Source of the DNA: Janthinobacterium sp. TND4EL3
GTDB lineage: Bacteria > Pseudomonadota > Gammaproteobacteria > Burkholderiales > Burkholderiaceae_D
NCBI RefSeq assembly: GCF_900156175.1
Contig: NZ_FTMV01000010.1
Span: forward strand, 62,001 to 126,000
Length of the DNA stretch: 64,000 nucleotides
Direction: 5' to 3'
Shown here: piece by piece, positions 9,538 through 18,402 of the stretch
Position numbering within the stretch: the first letter of the stretch is position 1
Layout of the letters: each line of letters opens with the position of its first letter
Notes under the pieces: model-generated
Database searches by the model: none
What the model saw: only the letters and a program-made list of their open reading frames with translations
What the model was told of the DNA's origin: nothing
Made by a program: the position numbers and the translations under genes

Positions 9538-10910
9538 GGCTGTTCTCCTTCGGCCGCCAGCGCCCGTTTCATGACGTCGAGCCAGTAGCGGTGCTGTACC
9601 GTGTACAAACCCTCATCCTCGGTGCGCGCACCGCTCATCAGCGGCTCCAGGCCGATTTCCTGCGCCGCCGCGTCGGGGCCGGCGATCCAGTGCGTGGCGC
9701 CGCGGCACATGTCATTCCACGGCATGGCGCTGCCCGCATAGCCTTGTTGGCAGGCGCGGAATTCTTCCAGGTCGTCCGGCGTGGCCATGCCGCTGACGTT
9801 GAAGAAGTCTTCGTACTGGCGGATGCGCCGCGCACGCGCTTCATCGTCCTCGCCCTTCGGCGCGATGCAGTAGATCGTCACTTCCGTCTTGTCGACGGAG
9901 ATCGGGCGCAGCAAACGGATTTGCGAGCCGAACTGGTCCATCAGGTAGACGTTCGGATACAGGCACAGATTGCGCGAACGGCTGATCATCCAGTCCGCCG
10001 TCGGCTTGCCGAACTGGCGCGCATAGTCGGCGTGGCGTGAAAAATTCGGCCGGTCCTCCGGATTCGCCCACTGCGTCCACAGCAGCATGTGGCCTTGCTT
10101 GAAGGCGTAGAAGCCGCCGCCCTGGCGGCCCCAGTTGCCCGCATCCATGGCGCGGATCTTGTCTTCGCGCTGCGCCACCTGTTCCTTGCGGCGGTTGGTG
10201 GTGGCGGCGTAGTTCCAGTGCACGGCCGAGACGTGATAGCCGTCCGCGCCATTTTCCGCCTGCAGCTTCCAGTTGCCTTCGAAGGTATAGGTGGAGGCGC
10301 CGCGCAGCACTTCCAGGCCGTCCGGCGACTGGTTGACGATCATGTCGATGATCTTGCCAGCCTCGCCGAGGAATTCTTCCAGCGGCGCCACGTCGTCATT
10401 CAGGCTGCCGAACAGAAAACCCTTGTAGTTGGCGAAGCGCGCGACTTTTTTCAGGTCGTGCGAGCCTTCCTTGTTGAAGCATTCCGGATAGCCCGCGTTT
10501 TCCGGATCCTTCACCTTCAGCAGCTTGCCGCTGTTATTGAAGGTCCAGCCGTGGAACGGGCAGGTATAGGTGGCCTTGTTGCCCCGCTTGTGGCGGCACA
10601 GCTGCGCGCCGCGATGGCTGCAGGCGTTGATGAAGGCGTTCAGCTCACCTTGCCGGTTGCGCGCGATGAAGACAGGCTGGCGGCCGATATGCGTGGTGTA
10701 GTAGTCGTTGTTGTTGGCGATCTGGCTTTCATGCGCCAGGTAGATCCAGTTGCCTTCGAAGATATGCTTCATCTCGAGTTCGAACAGCGCTTCGTCGGTG
10801 AAGGCGCTGCGGTGCAGGCGGTGGTCGCCGCTTGCCTGGTCTTCGACCAGCAGCGCGTCCAGGTCGGGCGCCGCCGCAACGGCGGGCCGGTGGGGATGGA
10901 TGGGAATCAT
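9534..10910 (-). CDS. benA: Benzoate 1,2-dioxygenase alpha subunit (Rieske oxygenase)
   Basis: A 458-residue catalytic subunit that dihydroxylates benzoate to its cis-1,2-diol. The Rieske centre is visible as CSH with CPFHGW about 16 residues later. The mononuclear iron facial triad lies in the C-terminal domain ([12 protein letters not shown] supplies His ligands). I chose ATG 10910 because AAGGTGATGCC precedes it at normal Shine-Dalgarno spacing; the open frame extends 23 codons further but would overlap catA. It follows catA by 10 bases, so the benzoate dioxygenase genes are embedded behind the catechol genes. Confidence 0.95.
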   Translation of the reverse strand: MIPIHPHRPAVAAAPDLDALLVEDQASGDHRLHRSAFTDEALFELEMKHIFEGNWIYLAHESQIANNNDYYTTHIGRQPVFIARNRQGELNAFINACSHRGAQLCRHKRGNKATYTCPFHGWTFNNSGKLLKVKDPENAGYPECFNKEGSHDLKKVARFANYKGFLFGSLNDDVAPLEEFLGEAGKIIDMIVNQSPDGLEVLRGASTYTFEGNWKLQAENGADGYHVSAVHWNYAATTNRRKEQVAQREDKIRAMDAGNWGRQGGGFYAFKQGHMLLWTQWANPEDRPNFSRHADYARQFGKPTADWMISRSRNLCLYPNVYLMDQFGSQIRLLRPISVDKTEVTIYCIAPKGEDDEARARRIRQYEDFFNVSGMATPDDLEEFRACQQGYAGSAMPWNDMCRGATHWIAGPDAAAQEIGLEPLMSGARTEDEGLYTVQHRYWLDVMKRALAAEGEQP

Positions 10911-10920
10911 GGCATCACCT

Positions 10921-11841
10921 TCAGGCAGCAGCGCGGCTGCGGTCGATTTGCGAAGTTGGCGCGGTGGCCGTTTCCGCATACAGGTGGAAATCGAAGTCGA
11001 TCGAGGCGAACGGCTGCTGCAGGTCTTTCGCGGCCAGGGTTGCCGGGTCGCTGATGCGCGTCACGGCCGGCACCAGGCCTTCGCGGCTGGCGAAGGCGAA
11101 GTCGTCCCACAGGTATTCATCGCCGTCGATGTTGATCTGCGTGGTCAGCTGGCGCTGGCCGGCGGCGCTGATGAAGAAGTGGATGTGGGCAGGGCGCTGG
11201 CCATGGCGGCCCAGCAGGTCGAGCAGGCGCTGCGTGCTGCCGTCAGGAGGACAGCCGTAGCCCTTGGGCATGATGCTGCGGAACTGGTAGCGGCCCTGCG
11301 CATCGGTGTAGATGGTGCGGCGCAGGTTGAAGGCGGACTGGCTCTGGTCGAAGTACGAGTAGTTGCCCAGCAGGTTGGCGTGCCAGACTTCCACCTTGGC
11401 GCCAGGCAGCGGCTTGCCTTGCTGGTCGTAGACGGTGCCCTGCATCAGCAGCACTTCTGCCTGCGCGCTTTCGCTGCCGTCGTCAAGACGGGCAAAGCCT
11501 TCGCTTTCGGGGGCGCCGGCGACATACAGCGGCCCTTCGATGGTGCGCGGCGTGCCGCCGTTCAGGCCCGCCCTGGCTTCGGCTTCGTCGGCGCGGATAT
11601 CCATGAAGCGCTCCAGGCCCAGGCCCGGCGTCAGCAGGCCCAGTTCGTGCGAAGCGCCGGCCTTGGACAGGAAATCGAGGCCGGTCCAGAATTCGGCTGG
11701 CTGGATGTCCAGGTCTTCCATGGCCTTGCACAGGTCGCTCACCAGGCGCAGCACGATGGCTTGCACGCGCGGATTGGCGGGGCGGATGGCGGCGTCGACG
11801 ATCCAGCTCTTGACCAGGGTATCAATGTCATTGTGTGTCAT
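10921..11841 (-). CDS. catA: Catechol 1,2-dioxygenase
   Basis: A 306-residue intradiol dioxygenase that splits catechol to cis,cis-muconate. The non-haem Fe(III) ligands are recognisable: a Tyr in GNYSYFD (near 161), Tyr195 in KGYGCP, and His219/His221 in AHIHFF. The N-terminal helical dimerisation domain (about 1-100) is present. Length matches bacterial CatA (about 300-311). It lies between catC and benA in one operon, so its substrate is made by the genes just downstream. Confidence 0.96.
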   Translation of the reverse strand: MTHNDIDTLVKSWIVDAAIRPANPRVQAIVLRLVSDLCKAMEDLDIQPAEFWTGLDFLSKAGASHELGLLTPGLGLERFMDIRADEAEARAGLNGGTPRTIEGPLYVAGAPESEGFARLDDGSESAQAEVLLMQGTVYDQQGKPLPGAKVEVWHANLLGNYSYFDQSQSAFNLRRTIYTDAQGRYQFRSIMPKGYGCPPDGSTQRLLDLLGRHGQRPAHIHFFISAAGQRQLTTQINIDGDEYLWDDFAFASREGLVPAVTRISDPATLAAKDLQQPFASIDFDFHLYAETATAPTSQIDRSRAAA

Positions 11842-11875
11842 GTTGTCTCCTCTGTTGGGAATGGTGGTGCGGTGA

Positions 11876-12166
11876 TTAAAGGTCGTTGGTACGGACCGAA
11901 GACGGATGCCGGCACAGCGGCATCACTTCGATCTGCATGTATGGGTACAGCGGCAGCGACATCAGCAGCGCGTGCAGCTCTTCGTTGCCAGCCACGTCGA
12001 AGATGCTGACGTTGGCGTACTGGCCGGCGATGCGCCACAGGTGGCGCCACTGGCCCTGTTCCTGCAGGCGCTGCGCCAGCGCCTTTTCTTCTTTTTTCAG
12101 CAAGTCGGCCCGGTCGGCCGGCATGTCGGGCGGCAGTCTTACATCCATCCTTACGTGGAACAGCAT
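11876..12166 (-). CDS. catC: Muconolactone delta-isomerase
   Basis: A 96-residue protein of the normal CatC size, starting MLFHVRMDVRLP, with GQWRHLWRIAGQYANVSIFDV in the middle and the PLYPYM stretch near the end, all typical of the family. It converts muconolactone to 3-oxoadipate enol-lactone and forms a large oligomer. It is ten bases after catB and 34 before catA. A run of Lys/Glu (KKEEKALAQRL) forms the second helix. Confidence 0.95.
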   Translation of the reverse strand: MLFHVRMDVRLPPDMPADRADLLKKEEKALAQRLQEQGQWRHLWRIAGQYANVSIFDVAGNEELHALLMSLPLYPYMQIEVMPLCRHPSSVRTNDL

Positions 12167-12176
12167 GGCAATCTCC

Positions 12177-13286
12177 TTATTGGCGCGCCAGGTGGCGCAG
12201 TTTGTCGGTATCTACCTGCACGCCCAGGCCGGGGCCGGTGGGTACCTGCAGCATGAAGTCGCGGTACACCAGCGGTTCGCGCAGGATTTCCTGCGTCAGC
12301 AGCAAGGGGCCGAACAGTTCCGTGTCCCATGACAGGTCGGCAAAGGTGGCGCACAGGTGGGCGCTGGCCGCCGTGCCGATGCTGCCTTCGAGCATGGTGC
12401 CGCCATACAGGCCGATGCCTGCCAGTTGCGCCACCGTGGCCACCTGCTGCGCGGGGATCAGCCCCCCCGACTGGGTAATCTTCACGGCATACACGTCGGC
12501 GCTGCTGGCGCAGGCCAGGCGGAAGGCGTCGCCGGGGCCGTGCAGCGCCTCGTCGGCCATGATGGCGACGTCGAAACGGGCGGCCAGGCGGCCCAGCGCG
12601 GCCGTGTTATCGGCGCGCACCGGTTGTTCGATCAGGTCCACGCCGCCATCCTGCAGTGCGGCGATGCCGCGCATGGCTTCGAGCTCGCTCCACGCCTGAT
12701 TGACGTCGACCCGCACGCTGGCCGCATCGCCCAGGGCACGCTTGATGGCCAGCACGTGCGAGACATCGTCAGCCACGCTGCGCGAGCCGATCTTCAGCTT
12801 GAAGATGCGGTGGCGGCGCAGTTCCAGCATCTGCTGCGCTTCGGCGATGTCCTGCGCCGTGTCGCCGCTGGCCAGGGTCCAGGCGACGGGCAGCGCATCG
12901 CGCACGCGGCCGCCCAGCAGTTCGCTCAGCGGCACGCCAAGGCGCTGGCCCTGCGCATCGAGCAAGGCTGTCTCGATCGCGCACTTGGCGAAGCGGTTGC
13001 CCTGGATGGTCTTGCGCACTTTCGCCATGGCCATGGCCACGCCGCTTGCCTCCATGCCGACCAGCAGGGGGGCGATGTGCGTGTCGATATTCGTCTTGAT
13101 GCTTTCCGGGCTCTCTTCGCCATAGTTCAGGCCACCGATGGTGGTCGCTTCGCCCCAGCCCTCGATGCCGTCGGCGCAGCGCACGCGCACCAGCACCAGC
13201 GTCTGCGACTTCATGGTGGCCACCGACATCTTGTGCGCGCGGATGGTTGGCACGTCGGCGAGAATGGTTTCTATGCTGAGTATCAT
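12177..13286 (-). CDS. catB: Muconate cycloisomerase
   Basis: A 369-residue enolase-superfamily enzyme that converts cis,cis-muconate to (+)-muconolactone. The K-x-K motif FKLKIG (about residues 161-166) carries the catalytic lysine. The metal ligands appear in order as VDVNQAW (Asp), LIEQPV (Glu) and MADEAL (Asp), and ITQSGG with a second Lys follows. It is the first gene of the catBCA-benABCD-pcaD operon and diverges from catR. The start ATG at 13286 lies 56 bases from the shared operator. Confidence 0.95.
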   Translation of the reverse strand: MILSIETILADVPTIRAHKMSVATMKSQTLVLVRVRCADGIEGWGEATTIGGLNYGEESPESIKTNIDTHIAPLLVGMEASGVAMAMAKVRKTIQGNRFAKCAIETALLDAQGQRLGVPLSELLGGRVRDALPVAWTLASGDTAQDIAEAQQMLELRRHRIFKLKIGSRSVADDVSHVLAIKRALGDAASVRVDVNQAWSELEAMRGIAALQDGGVDLIEQPVRADNTAALGRLAARFDVAIMADEALHGPGDAFRLACASSADVYAVKITQSGGLIPAQQVATVAQLAGIGLYGGTMLEGSIGTAASAHLCATFADLSWDTELFGPLLLTQEILREPLVYRDFMLQVPTGPGLGVQVDTDKLRHLARQ

Positions 13287-13318
13287 ATTTAATTTGTATA
13301 ATGTGAGCAGGTATGTGT

Positions 13319-13348
13319 ACGATATTCCCCGTTACACCCCACGTCCAA
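13319..13348 (-). promoter_or_regulatory. Candidate catB operon promoter
   Basis: On the minus strand a -35-like TTGGAC (13343-13348) is followed after 18 bases by TATCGT (13319-13324). The identical -35 with the same 18-base spacing occurs upstream of benE. The CatR-type operator abuts the -35, as expected for a LysR-activated promoter. The -10 is weak, which suits activator dependence. Inferred from sequence only. Confidence 0.5.
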
Positions 13349-13384
13349 CACTGTTTTGGTATGGTTTCAATACTTAAAAGGTAT
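13342..13384. promoter_or_regulatory. CatR/BenM-type operator in the catB-catR intergenic region
   Basis: The segment reads GTAT-N7-ATAC-N7-GTAT at 13359-13384, preceded by cgtccaacac at 13342-13351. The right part, ATACTTAAAAGGTAT, is an exact match to the ATAC-N7-GTAT consensus known for BenM/CatM of Acinetobacter. Its right end is two bases before the catR start codon, so binding would also block catR expression (autoregulation). A second copy with the same layout lies at 18209-18251. Confidence 0.7.
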
Positions 13385-13386
13385 AT

Positions 13387-14301
13387 ATGGAGCTGCGTCA
13401 CCTGCGTTATTTCGTCGCCGTCGCGGAAGAAAAGAATTTCACGCGGGCCGCCGAACGCCTGCACATCGCCCAGCCGCCCCTGAGCCGCCAGATCCAGCAG
13501 CTGGAGGAGGAGCTGGGAGTGCAGCTGATCGAAAAGGGATCGCGTCCCTTGCGCCTGACCGAGGCGGGACGCTTCTTTTATGCGCATGCGCAGGAGCTGC
13601 TGGCCAAGGCTGCCGACCTGAAGACCATGACCCAGCGCGTGGGCAAGATCGAGCGCACCTTGTCGATCGGCTTTGTCGCCTCCACCCTGTATGGCCTGCT
13701 GCCGGAGATCGTGCGGCGCTTTCGCGAACGCTATCAGGCGGTGGAGATCAGCTTTCACGAGCTGACCACGATGGAGCAGCTGCAGGCCTTGAAGGAAGGC
13801 CGTATCGATGTCGGCTTTGGCCGCCTCAAGCGCGAGGATGCCGCGATACGCCGCATCGTGCTGCGCGAAGAGCCGCTGATCGTGGCGCTGCCCATGGGGC
13901 ACCGGCTCGCCGCGCAAACGGGGCCGCTGAAGATGAACGACCTGCTGCACGATCCGCTCATCGTCTATCCGAAGTCGCCCCGGCCCAGCTTTGCCGACCA
14001 GGTGCTGGCCACCTTCCACGACCGCATGATCGTGCCGGAACAGGTGATCGAGGTGCGCGAACTGCAGATCGCCATCGGCCTGGTGGGCGCCGGCCAGGGC
14101 ATTGCCATCGTGCCCGACAGCCTGCAGGGCATGAAGCGCAACGACGTGGTGTACCGCGCCATCGACGACCGGCGCGCCGTATCGCCCATCATCTTCAGCG
14201 TGCGGCAAATGGACCGTTCCGAGGAACTGGCCAATATGCTGGCCGTGATCTATGAAATCTACGACGCCTGCAATCTGCCCCACGTCAAGGAAGAGCTGTA
14301 G
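13387..14301 (+). CDS. catR: LysR-family regulator of the catechol/benzoate genes (CatR/CatM/BenM type)
   Basis: A 304-residue LysR-type regulator. The N-terminal winged helix (MELRHLRYFVAVAEEKNFTRAAERL...) matches the CatR/CatM/BenM/ClcR subgroup, and the C-terminal effector domain has the two-lobe periplasmic-binding fold. Members of this subgroup bind cis,cis-muconate (BenM also benzoate) and activate cat and ben promoters. It diverges from catB, and its start codon follows the operator by two bases. Whether it answers to muconate alone or also to benzoate cannot be read here; it is the only regulator in the cluster and both operons carry its probable site. Confidence 0.88.
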   Translation: MELRHLRYFVAVAEEKNFTRAAERLHIAQPPLSRQIQQLEEELGVQLIEKGSRPLRLTEAGRFFYAHAQELLAKAADLKTMTQRVGKIERTLSIGFVASTLYGLLPEIVRRFRERYQAVEISFHELTTMEQLQALKEGRIDVGFGRLKREDAAIRRIVLREEPLIVALPMGHRLAAQTGPLKMNDLLHDPLIVYPKSPRPSFADQVLATFHDRMIVPEQVIEVRELQIAIGLVGAGQGIAIVPDSLQGMKRNDVVYRAIDDRRAVSPIIFSVRQMDRSEELANMLAVIYEIYDACNLPHVKEEL

Positions 14302-14322
14302 CCCGACGCGGGGAAGGACTGG

Positions 14323-15408
14323 CTAGAACGCGTGGCGCACGCCCATCAGCACGCCGGACTGGTTCAGCCCCGCGCCCACGGTACCGCCGGCATCGAGGGC
14401 GATGGCGGCGCCGCCCTTGTTCTGCATGCGGCCCAAGGAGGCGTGGACGGCCGTGCGCCTGGACAGGTAATAGGTGGCGCGCAGCACCGCCAGGTTGGAT
14501 GCCTTCGGGCTGTCCTTGACGTCCAGGCGCGACAGCTGGCCGTCGAGCTGCCACGGGCCGTCGAAGGTGTAGGACGCGCCCAGGTAATACAGGCCCAGGC
14601 GGCTGTCGCTGGCCGCATCGATGCGGCGCTCGATGGCGCCGCCGCCGATCTTGGTTTGTCCCAGCACGGCGTAGCCATTGAGCGAAATGCGCCGGTCGGT
14701 ATCGGCCGCGCGCACCAGGCCGTTGGCCGCGCCGGGGCCGCCGCGCAGCTGGTCGTACGAGGCCGAGGCGCCCCATGTTTTGCTATCCCAGGCCAGCATG
14801 CCCGTCACCTGGCGGCAGGCGCGCGCGTTGCCGGGCACTTCGCCCGCGCAGCCGGTGGCGGCCGGCCCGCCCGCCGAAGATGCATCGCGCCCAAAGCTGT
14901 AGGTGGCGCCCACCGTCAATTCCTTGAACACGCCCAGGTAGCCGATGGCGTTGTCGCTGCGCGCATTGGGCAGGTACAGATCGAGGCTGCTGATGCTGAA
15001 GATGTTTGGCCCGATAATGTCCGACCTGGCCGTGGCGAGGAAGGTCATGTTCACCTGCCGGCCCAGCATCAGCTGGCCGTAGGCATTTTTCAGGCCCACA
15101 TAGGCGGCGCGGCCGAACAGGCGGTTGCCCTGGCCCATGGTGCCCATGTCGGCGCCGATGCCCGTTTCCAGGGCGAAGATGGCTTGCGCGCCGCCCCCCA
15201 GGTCTTCGCTGCCGCGAAAACCGATGCGCGATGGCAGCGAGGCTGTCAGCGACGGCATCTTGACGATGCTGTCGCCGGCGGCGTTGGCATTGGTGGTGTA
15301 GGCCACGCCCAGGTCGAGCAGGCCGTACATGGTTACTTGCTGGGCGTGTGCGCCCGTGCTCAGGCATCCTGCCGCGATCAGTGCCGCGCAGGCGATAGTG
15401 TTGTTCAT
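14323..15408 (-). CDS. Gram-negative porin (OmpC-like, general porin 4 family)
   Basis: A 361-residue outer-membrane porin. A signal peptide (MNNTIACAALIAAGCLSTGAHAQ) leads into QVTMYGLLDLGVAY, the standard first strand of betaproteobacterial trimeric porins; the protein ends in Phe (RHAF), the usual barrel-assembly signal. The frame extends 34 codons upstream of ATG 15408, but only that start gives a signal peptide. It follows the MFS permease by 34 bases and probably lets benzoate across the outer membrane, as BenF-type porins do; the specificity is inferred from context only. Confidence 0.88.
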   Translation of the reverse strand: MNNTIACAALIAAGCLSTGAHAQQVTMYGLLDLGVAYTTNANAAGDSIVKMPSLTASLPSRIGFRGSEDLGGGAQAIFALETGIGADMGTMGQGNRLFGRAAYVGLKNAYGQLMLGRQVNMTFLATARSDIIGPNIFSISSLDLYLPNARSDNAIGYLGVFKELTVGATYSFGRDASSAGGPAATGCAGEVPGNARACRQVTGMLAWDSKTWGASASYDQLRGGPGAANGLVRAADTDRRISLNGYAVLGQTKIGGGAIERRIDAASDSRLGLYYLGASYTFDGPWQLDGQLSRLDVKDSPKASNLAVLRATYYLSRRTAVHASLGRMQNKGGAAIALDAGGTVGAGLNQSGVLMGVRHAF

Positions 15409-15442
15409 GCTGGTCTCCGTTGTTGTCGTGATGTTGTCGTGC

Positions 15443-16798
15443 TTATGATTGAACGGCGCGCGCGCGTGGCGGCATCGCCGGTGCCGCTTGCACCGAGGCC
15501 GAACGGCCATGGCGTATGAGCGATACGGCGATGACGGCGATGGCCGCGGGGATGGCGATGGCCATGAAATTCTGTTCCAGCGGCAGCGCCATGCCGACCA
15601 GCGTGCCGATGGCGATGGGCGCCAGGATGGCGCCGCTGCGGCCTACGCCCGATGCCCAGCCGATGCCGGTCGAACGGATCGCCATCGGATAGAACTGGCC
15701 CGCATAGGCATAGGTGACGATCTGCGTGCCGATGGTCGAGGCGCCGGCCAGGCCCACCAGCAGGAACAGCAGTTCGGTGGGCACCTTGAAGCCAAGCAGG
15801 GTAATCGACACGGCCGCCAGCGCGTACATGCCCATCAGCACGTACTTGATGTTGAAGCGGTCCGCCAGCCAGCCGCCGCCGACGGCGCCGATGACGGCGC
15901 CGAAATTCAGCACCAGCACGAAGGTCAGGGCCGAACCGAGGCTGTAGCCGGCGCTGGCCATCAGCTTGGTGAGCCAGGAACTGAGCGCGTACACCATGAA
16001 CAGGCACATGAAAAAGGCAATCCAGAACATCGCGGTGCTGAAGCCGCGCCCATCCTGGAACAGTTTGCCGATGGGAGCACCCTCGGCGCGGTCCTGCGCG
16101 GGCAGGGCGAAGCGGTCGCCCGCATCGGGACGATACGACGGCTCCATGCGCGCGACGATCTGCTTGAGTTCATCGAGGCGGTTTTCGCGGATCAGGAAGG
16201 GCATCGATTCGGGCAGCGTTTTCAGGATCACGGGGATCAGCAGCACGGGCAGGCCGGCGGCCAGGAAGACGGACGACCAGCCATAGGTTTCCAGCAGTCC
16301 CTTGCCCAGCAACGCCGCAAGCATGCCGCCCACGGCATAGCCGCTGAACATCAGGGTGACCATGGTGGCGCGGATTTTCTTCGGCGAGTATTCCGTCATC
16401 TGCGCCACCACGTTGGGCATCACCCCGCCGATGCCCAGCCCTGCCAGGAAGCGCATGGCACTGAAGGTGTACGGGTCGTGCGTAAAGCCCGCCGCCGCCG
16501 TGAAGACGCTGAACAGCGCGATGCAGATGGCAATCGCCTTGCGCCGTCCGATGCGGTCGGCGATGGTGCCGAGGAAAATGGCGCCAAACATCATGCCGAA
16601 CAGCGCGGAACTGACCATGAAGCCCGCGTTTTGCGCCGTCACGCCCATGTCCTTCATGATCGAGGGCAGGGCGATGCCGGCCACGGCCAGGTCATAGCCG
16701 TCGCAGATGATGATGAGGGCGCACCATAGCAGTACCCCGGCGTGGAAGCGGTTGAAACGGGCCTTGTCGGATAATTCGTGTACGTCGATATGTCGCAT
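15443..16798 (-). CDS. benK: MFS aromatic-acid/H+ symporter (AAHS family, BenK-like)
   Basis: A 451-residue permease with 12 predicted membrane helices. The N-terminal ICDGYDLAVAGIALPSIMKD and the loop-2 motif GTIADRIGRRKA are typical of the aromatic acid:H+ symporter family (PcaK, BenK, MhpT), where the DGYD aspartate is needed for transport. A long cytoplasmic loop separates helices 6 and 7. It lies between benE and the porin on the same strand. An AGGAGACC ribosome-binding site precedes the ATG. Benzoate is the likely substrate from context. Confidence 0.88.
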   Translation of the reverse strand: MRHIDVHELSDKARFNRFHAGVLLWCALIIICDGYDLAVAGIALPSIMKDMGVTAQNAGFMVSSALFGMMFGAIFLGTIADRIGRRKAIAICIALFSVFTAAAGFTHDPYTFSAMRFLAGLGIGGVMPNVVAQMTEYSPKKIRATMVTLMFSGYAVGGMLAALLGKGLLETYGWSSVFLAAGLPVLLIPVILKTLPESMPFLIRENRLDELKQIVARMEPSYRPDAGDRFALPAQDRAEGAPIGKLFQDGRGFSTAMFWIAFFMCLFMVYALSSWLTKLMASAGYSLGSALTFVLVLNFGAVIGAVGGGWLADRFNIKYVLMGMYALAAVSITLLGFKVPTELLFLLVGLAGASTIGTQIVTYAYAGQFYPMAIRSTGIGWASGVGRSGAILAPIAIGTLVGMALPLEQNFMAIAIPAAIAVIAVSLIRHGRSASVQAAPAMPPRARAVQS

Positions 16799-16891
16799 GA
16801 TGCAGGTCTCCTGGGTGTTGTTGTGGGTTGTGGAGGGCCAGCCGCGGCCGGATGGGCGCGCGGGTGTGGTGAGGGAAGTGCGGGATATGCG

Positions 16892-18154
16892 TCAGGAGGG
16901 GCGCGCGGCCTGCCGCCGCCTGGCATGCAGGAGCCAGCAGGCCAGCATGCCGATCAAAATGCCCCAGAAGGCCGAACCGAGGCCCAGGAAGCTCATGCCC
17001 GAGGCGGTCGCAAGGAAGGTGATGACGGACGCTTCGCGGTGGTCTTCGGCCGCCGCCATGCCGGCGAGGTTGACGGTGATGGCGCCCAGCAGGGCCAGGC
17101 CGGCCAGGGTGGCCACCAGCTCGCGCGGCAGGGCGGCGAACAGCATCACCAGCGAGCCGCCGCACAGGCCGGCGAGCAGGTAGAACAGCCCGTTGGCCAC
17201 GCCGGCGATGTAGCGCCGCGCGGGATCGTCGTGCGCATCGCGTCCCGTGCACATGGCCGCGGTGATGGCGGCGATGGCGATCGTGATGCCGCCCGCGCAG
17301 GCCACGGCCAGCGAGGCCAGACTGCTGGCCGTGAGGATGGGGCGCACCGGGCTGTCATAGCCGGCCCCGCGCAGCACGGCCATGCCGGGCAGGTACTGGC
17401 CGGTCAGGGTGGTCAGCACCAGCGGCAGCGCCAGGCTGAAGGTGCCGGCCCACGACCAGGTGGGCGCGATGAAGCGCGGCATGGCCAGCTCCAGCGTGAT
17501 GCCGCCAAAGTGCGTGTGGCCGCCGGTCCAGGCCAGCAGCGCGCCGGTGAGCAGCAACAGCACGATGCAATAGCGCGGCAGCAGGCGCTTGAATACCAGG
17601 TAGGCGGCGATCATGCCGCAACCGAGGACAGGCAGCGAGCCGATGGATTTGAACGCATTCAGGCCGAATGGCAGCAAGATGCCGGCCATCATGCCGCTGG
17701 CAATGCCTTTGGGAATGAGCGCCATCAGACGGTCGAACTGGCCCGTCACGCCGATGGCCAGCAGGATCAGCGCGGCCGTCAAGTATGCGCCCACCGCTTC
17801 GCTGACCGGCATGGCGGGAAACAGCGTGATCAGGAGCGCCGTGCCGGGCGCCGACCAGGCCGTGATGACGGGGATGCGCAGCTTCCAGCTGAGGAAAATG
17901 CCCGCCAGTCCCGCGCCGATGGAAATGCCCCAGACCCAGGAGGCAAACATGGCATTGCTCATGTGCGCCGCCTGGGCCGCCTGGTAAAAAATCGCCAGCG
18001 GACCCGCATACGATACCAGCACGGCCATGAATCCGGCGGCCACGGCTGATACGGACCAGTCTGCCAGACGCAGCCCGCCGGCGGTCTGGCCGCCGTCGCG
18101 TGGTTCCGGCTGCAGGCCGGCTGCGTGCTGCTGTGGTTTTATGCTTTGCGGCAA
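16892..18154 (-). CDS. benE: BenE-family benzoate/H+ symporter
   Basis: A 420-residue inner-membrane protein with about 12 hydrophobic segments. The core motifs SYAGPLAIFYQAA, FASWVWGISIGAGLAGIFLS and ITAWSAPGTALL are those of BenE (TC 2.A.46), a purine-permease-like fold using benzoate and protons. It is first in a minus-strand operon with the MFS permease and porin. Having two unrelated benzoate permeases is common in ben clusters. Its promoter region repeats the catB operator. Confidence 0.93.
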   Translation of the reverse strand: MPQSIKPQQHAAGLQPEPRDGGQTAGGLRLADWSVSAVAAGFMAVLVSYAGPLAIFYQAAQAAHMSNAMFASWVWGISIGAGLAGIFLSWKLRIPVITAWSAPGTALLITLFPAMPVSEAVGAYLTAALILLAIGVTGQFDRLMALIPKGIASGMMAGILLPFGLNAFKSIGSLPVLGCGMIAAYLVFKRLLPRYCIVLLLLTGALLAWTGGHTHFGGITLELAMPRFIAPTWSWAGTFSLALPLVLTTLTGQYLPGMAVLRGAGYDSPVRPILTASSLASLAVACAGGITIAIAAITAAMCTGRDAHDDPARRYIAGVANGLFYLLAGLCGGSLVMLFAALPRELVATLAGLALLGAITVNLAGMAAAEDHREASVITFLATASGMSFLGLGSAFWGILIGMLACWLLHARRRQAARPS

Positions 18155-18185
18155 GATATCACCTTGACTGTTATCTGATATATGT

Positions 18186-18215
18186 AGAGTAGATAACTGG
18201 GGCGATGGCGTCCAA
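18186..18215 (-). promoter_or_regulatory. Candidate benE operon promoter
   Basis: On the minus strand TTGGAC (18210-18215) and TACTCT (18186-18191) are 18 bases apart, the same arrangement as at catB. The leader to the benE ATG is short. The operator lies directly upstream. Assigned by comparison of the two regions. Confidence 0.5.
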
Positions 18216-18251
18216 CACCGATTGGGTATCCATTCGATACTTAAAAGGTAT
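18209..18251. promoter_or_regulatory. Second CatR/BenM-type operator, upstream of benE
   Basis: GTAT-N7-ATAC-N7-GTAT at 18226-18251, preceded by cgtccaacac at 18209-18218. Length (43 bases), spacing and the sequence ATACTTAAAAGGTAT are identical to the site before catB. The distance to the benE start codon (55 bases) also matches that to catB (56). This ties the uptake operon to the catabolic operon. A role at the divergent gntP gene, 151 bases away, is possible but unproven. Confidence 0.7.
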
Positions 18252-18402
18252 GCGTGCGCACAGCAAGCAAATGCGCCGGGAAAGCGCCCCCCGTGTTTGC
18301 CGCCGCGGAGAAATTGACATGGTCAATAGGAAAACGCCATGAATCGTGGTACTTTTTGCATGGTTGCTGATCGATAAATTCTTGTGCAGAGGTCCGAACG
18401 AC

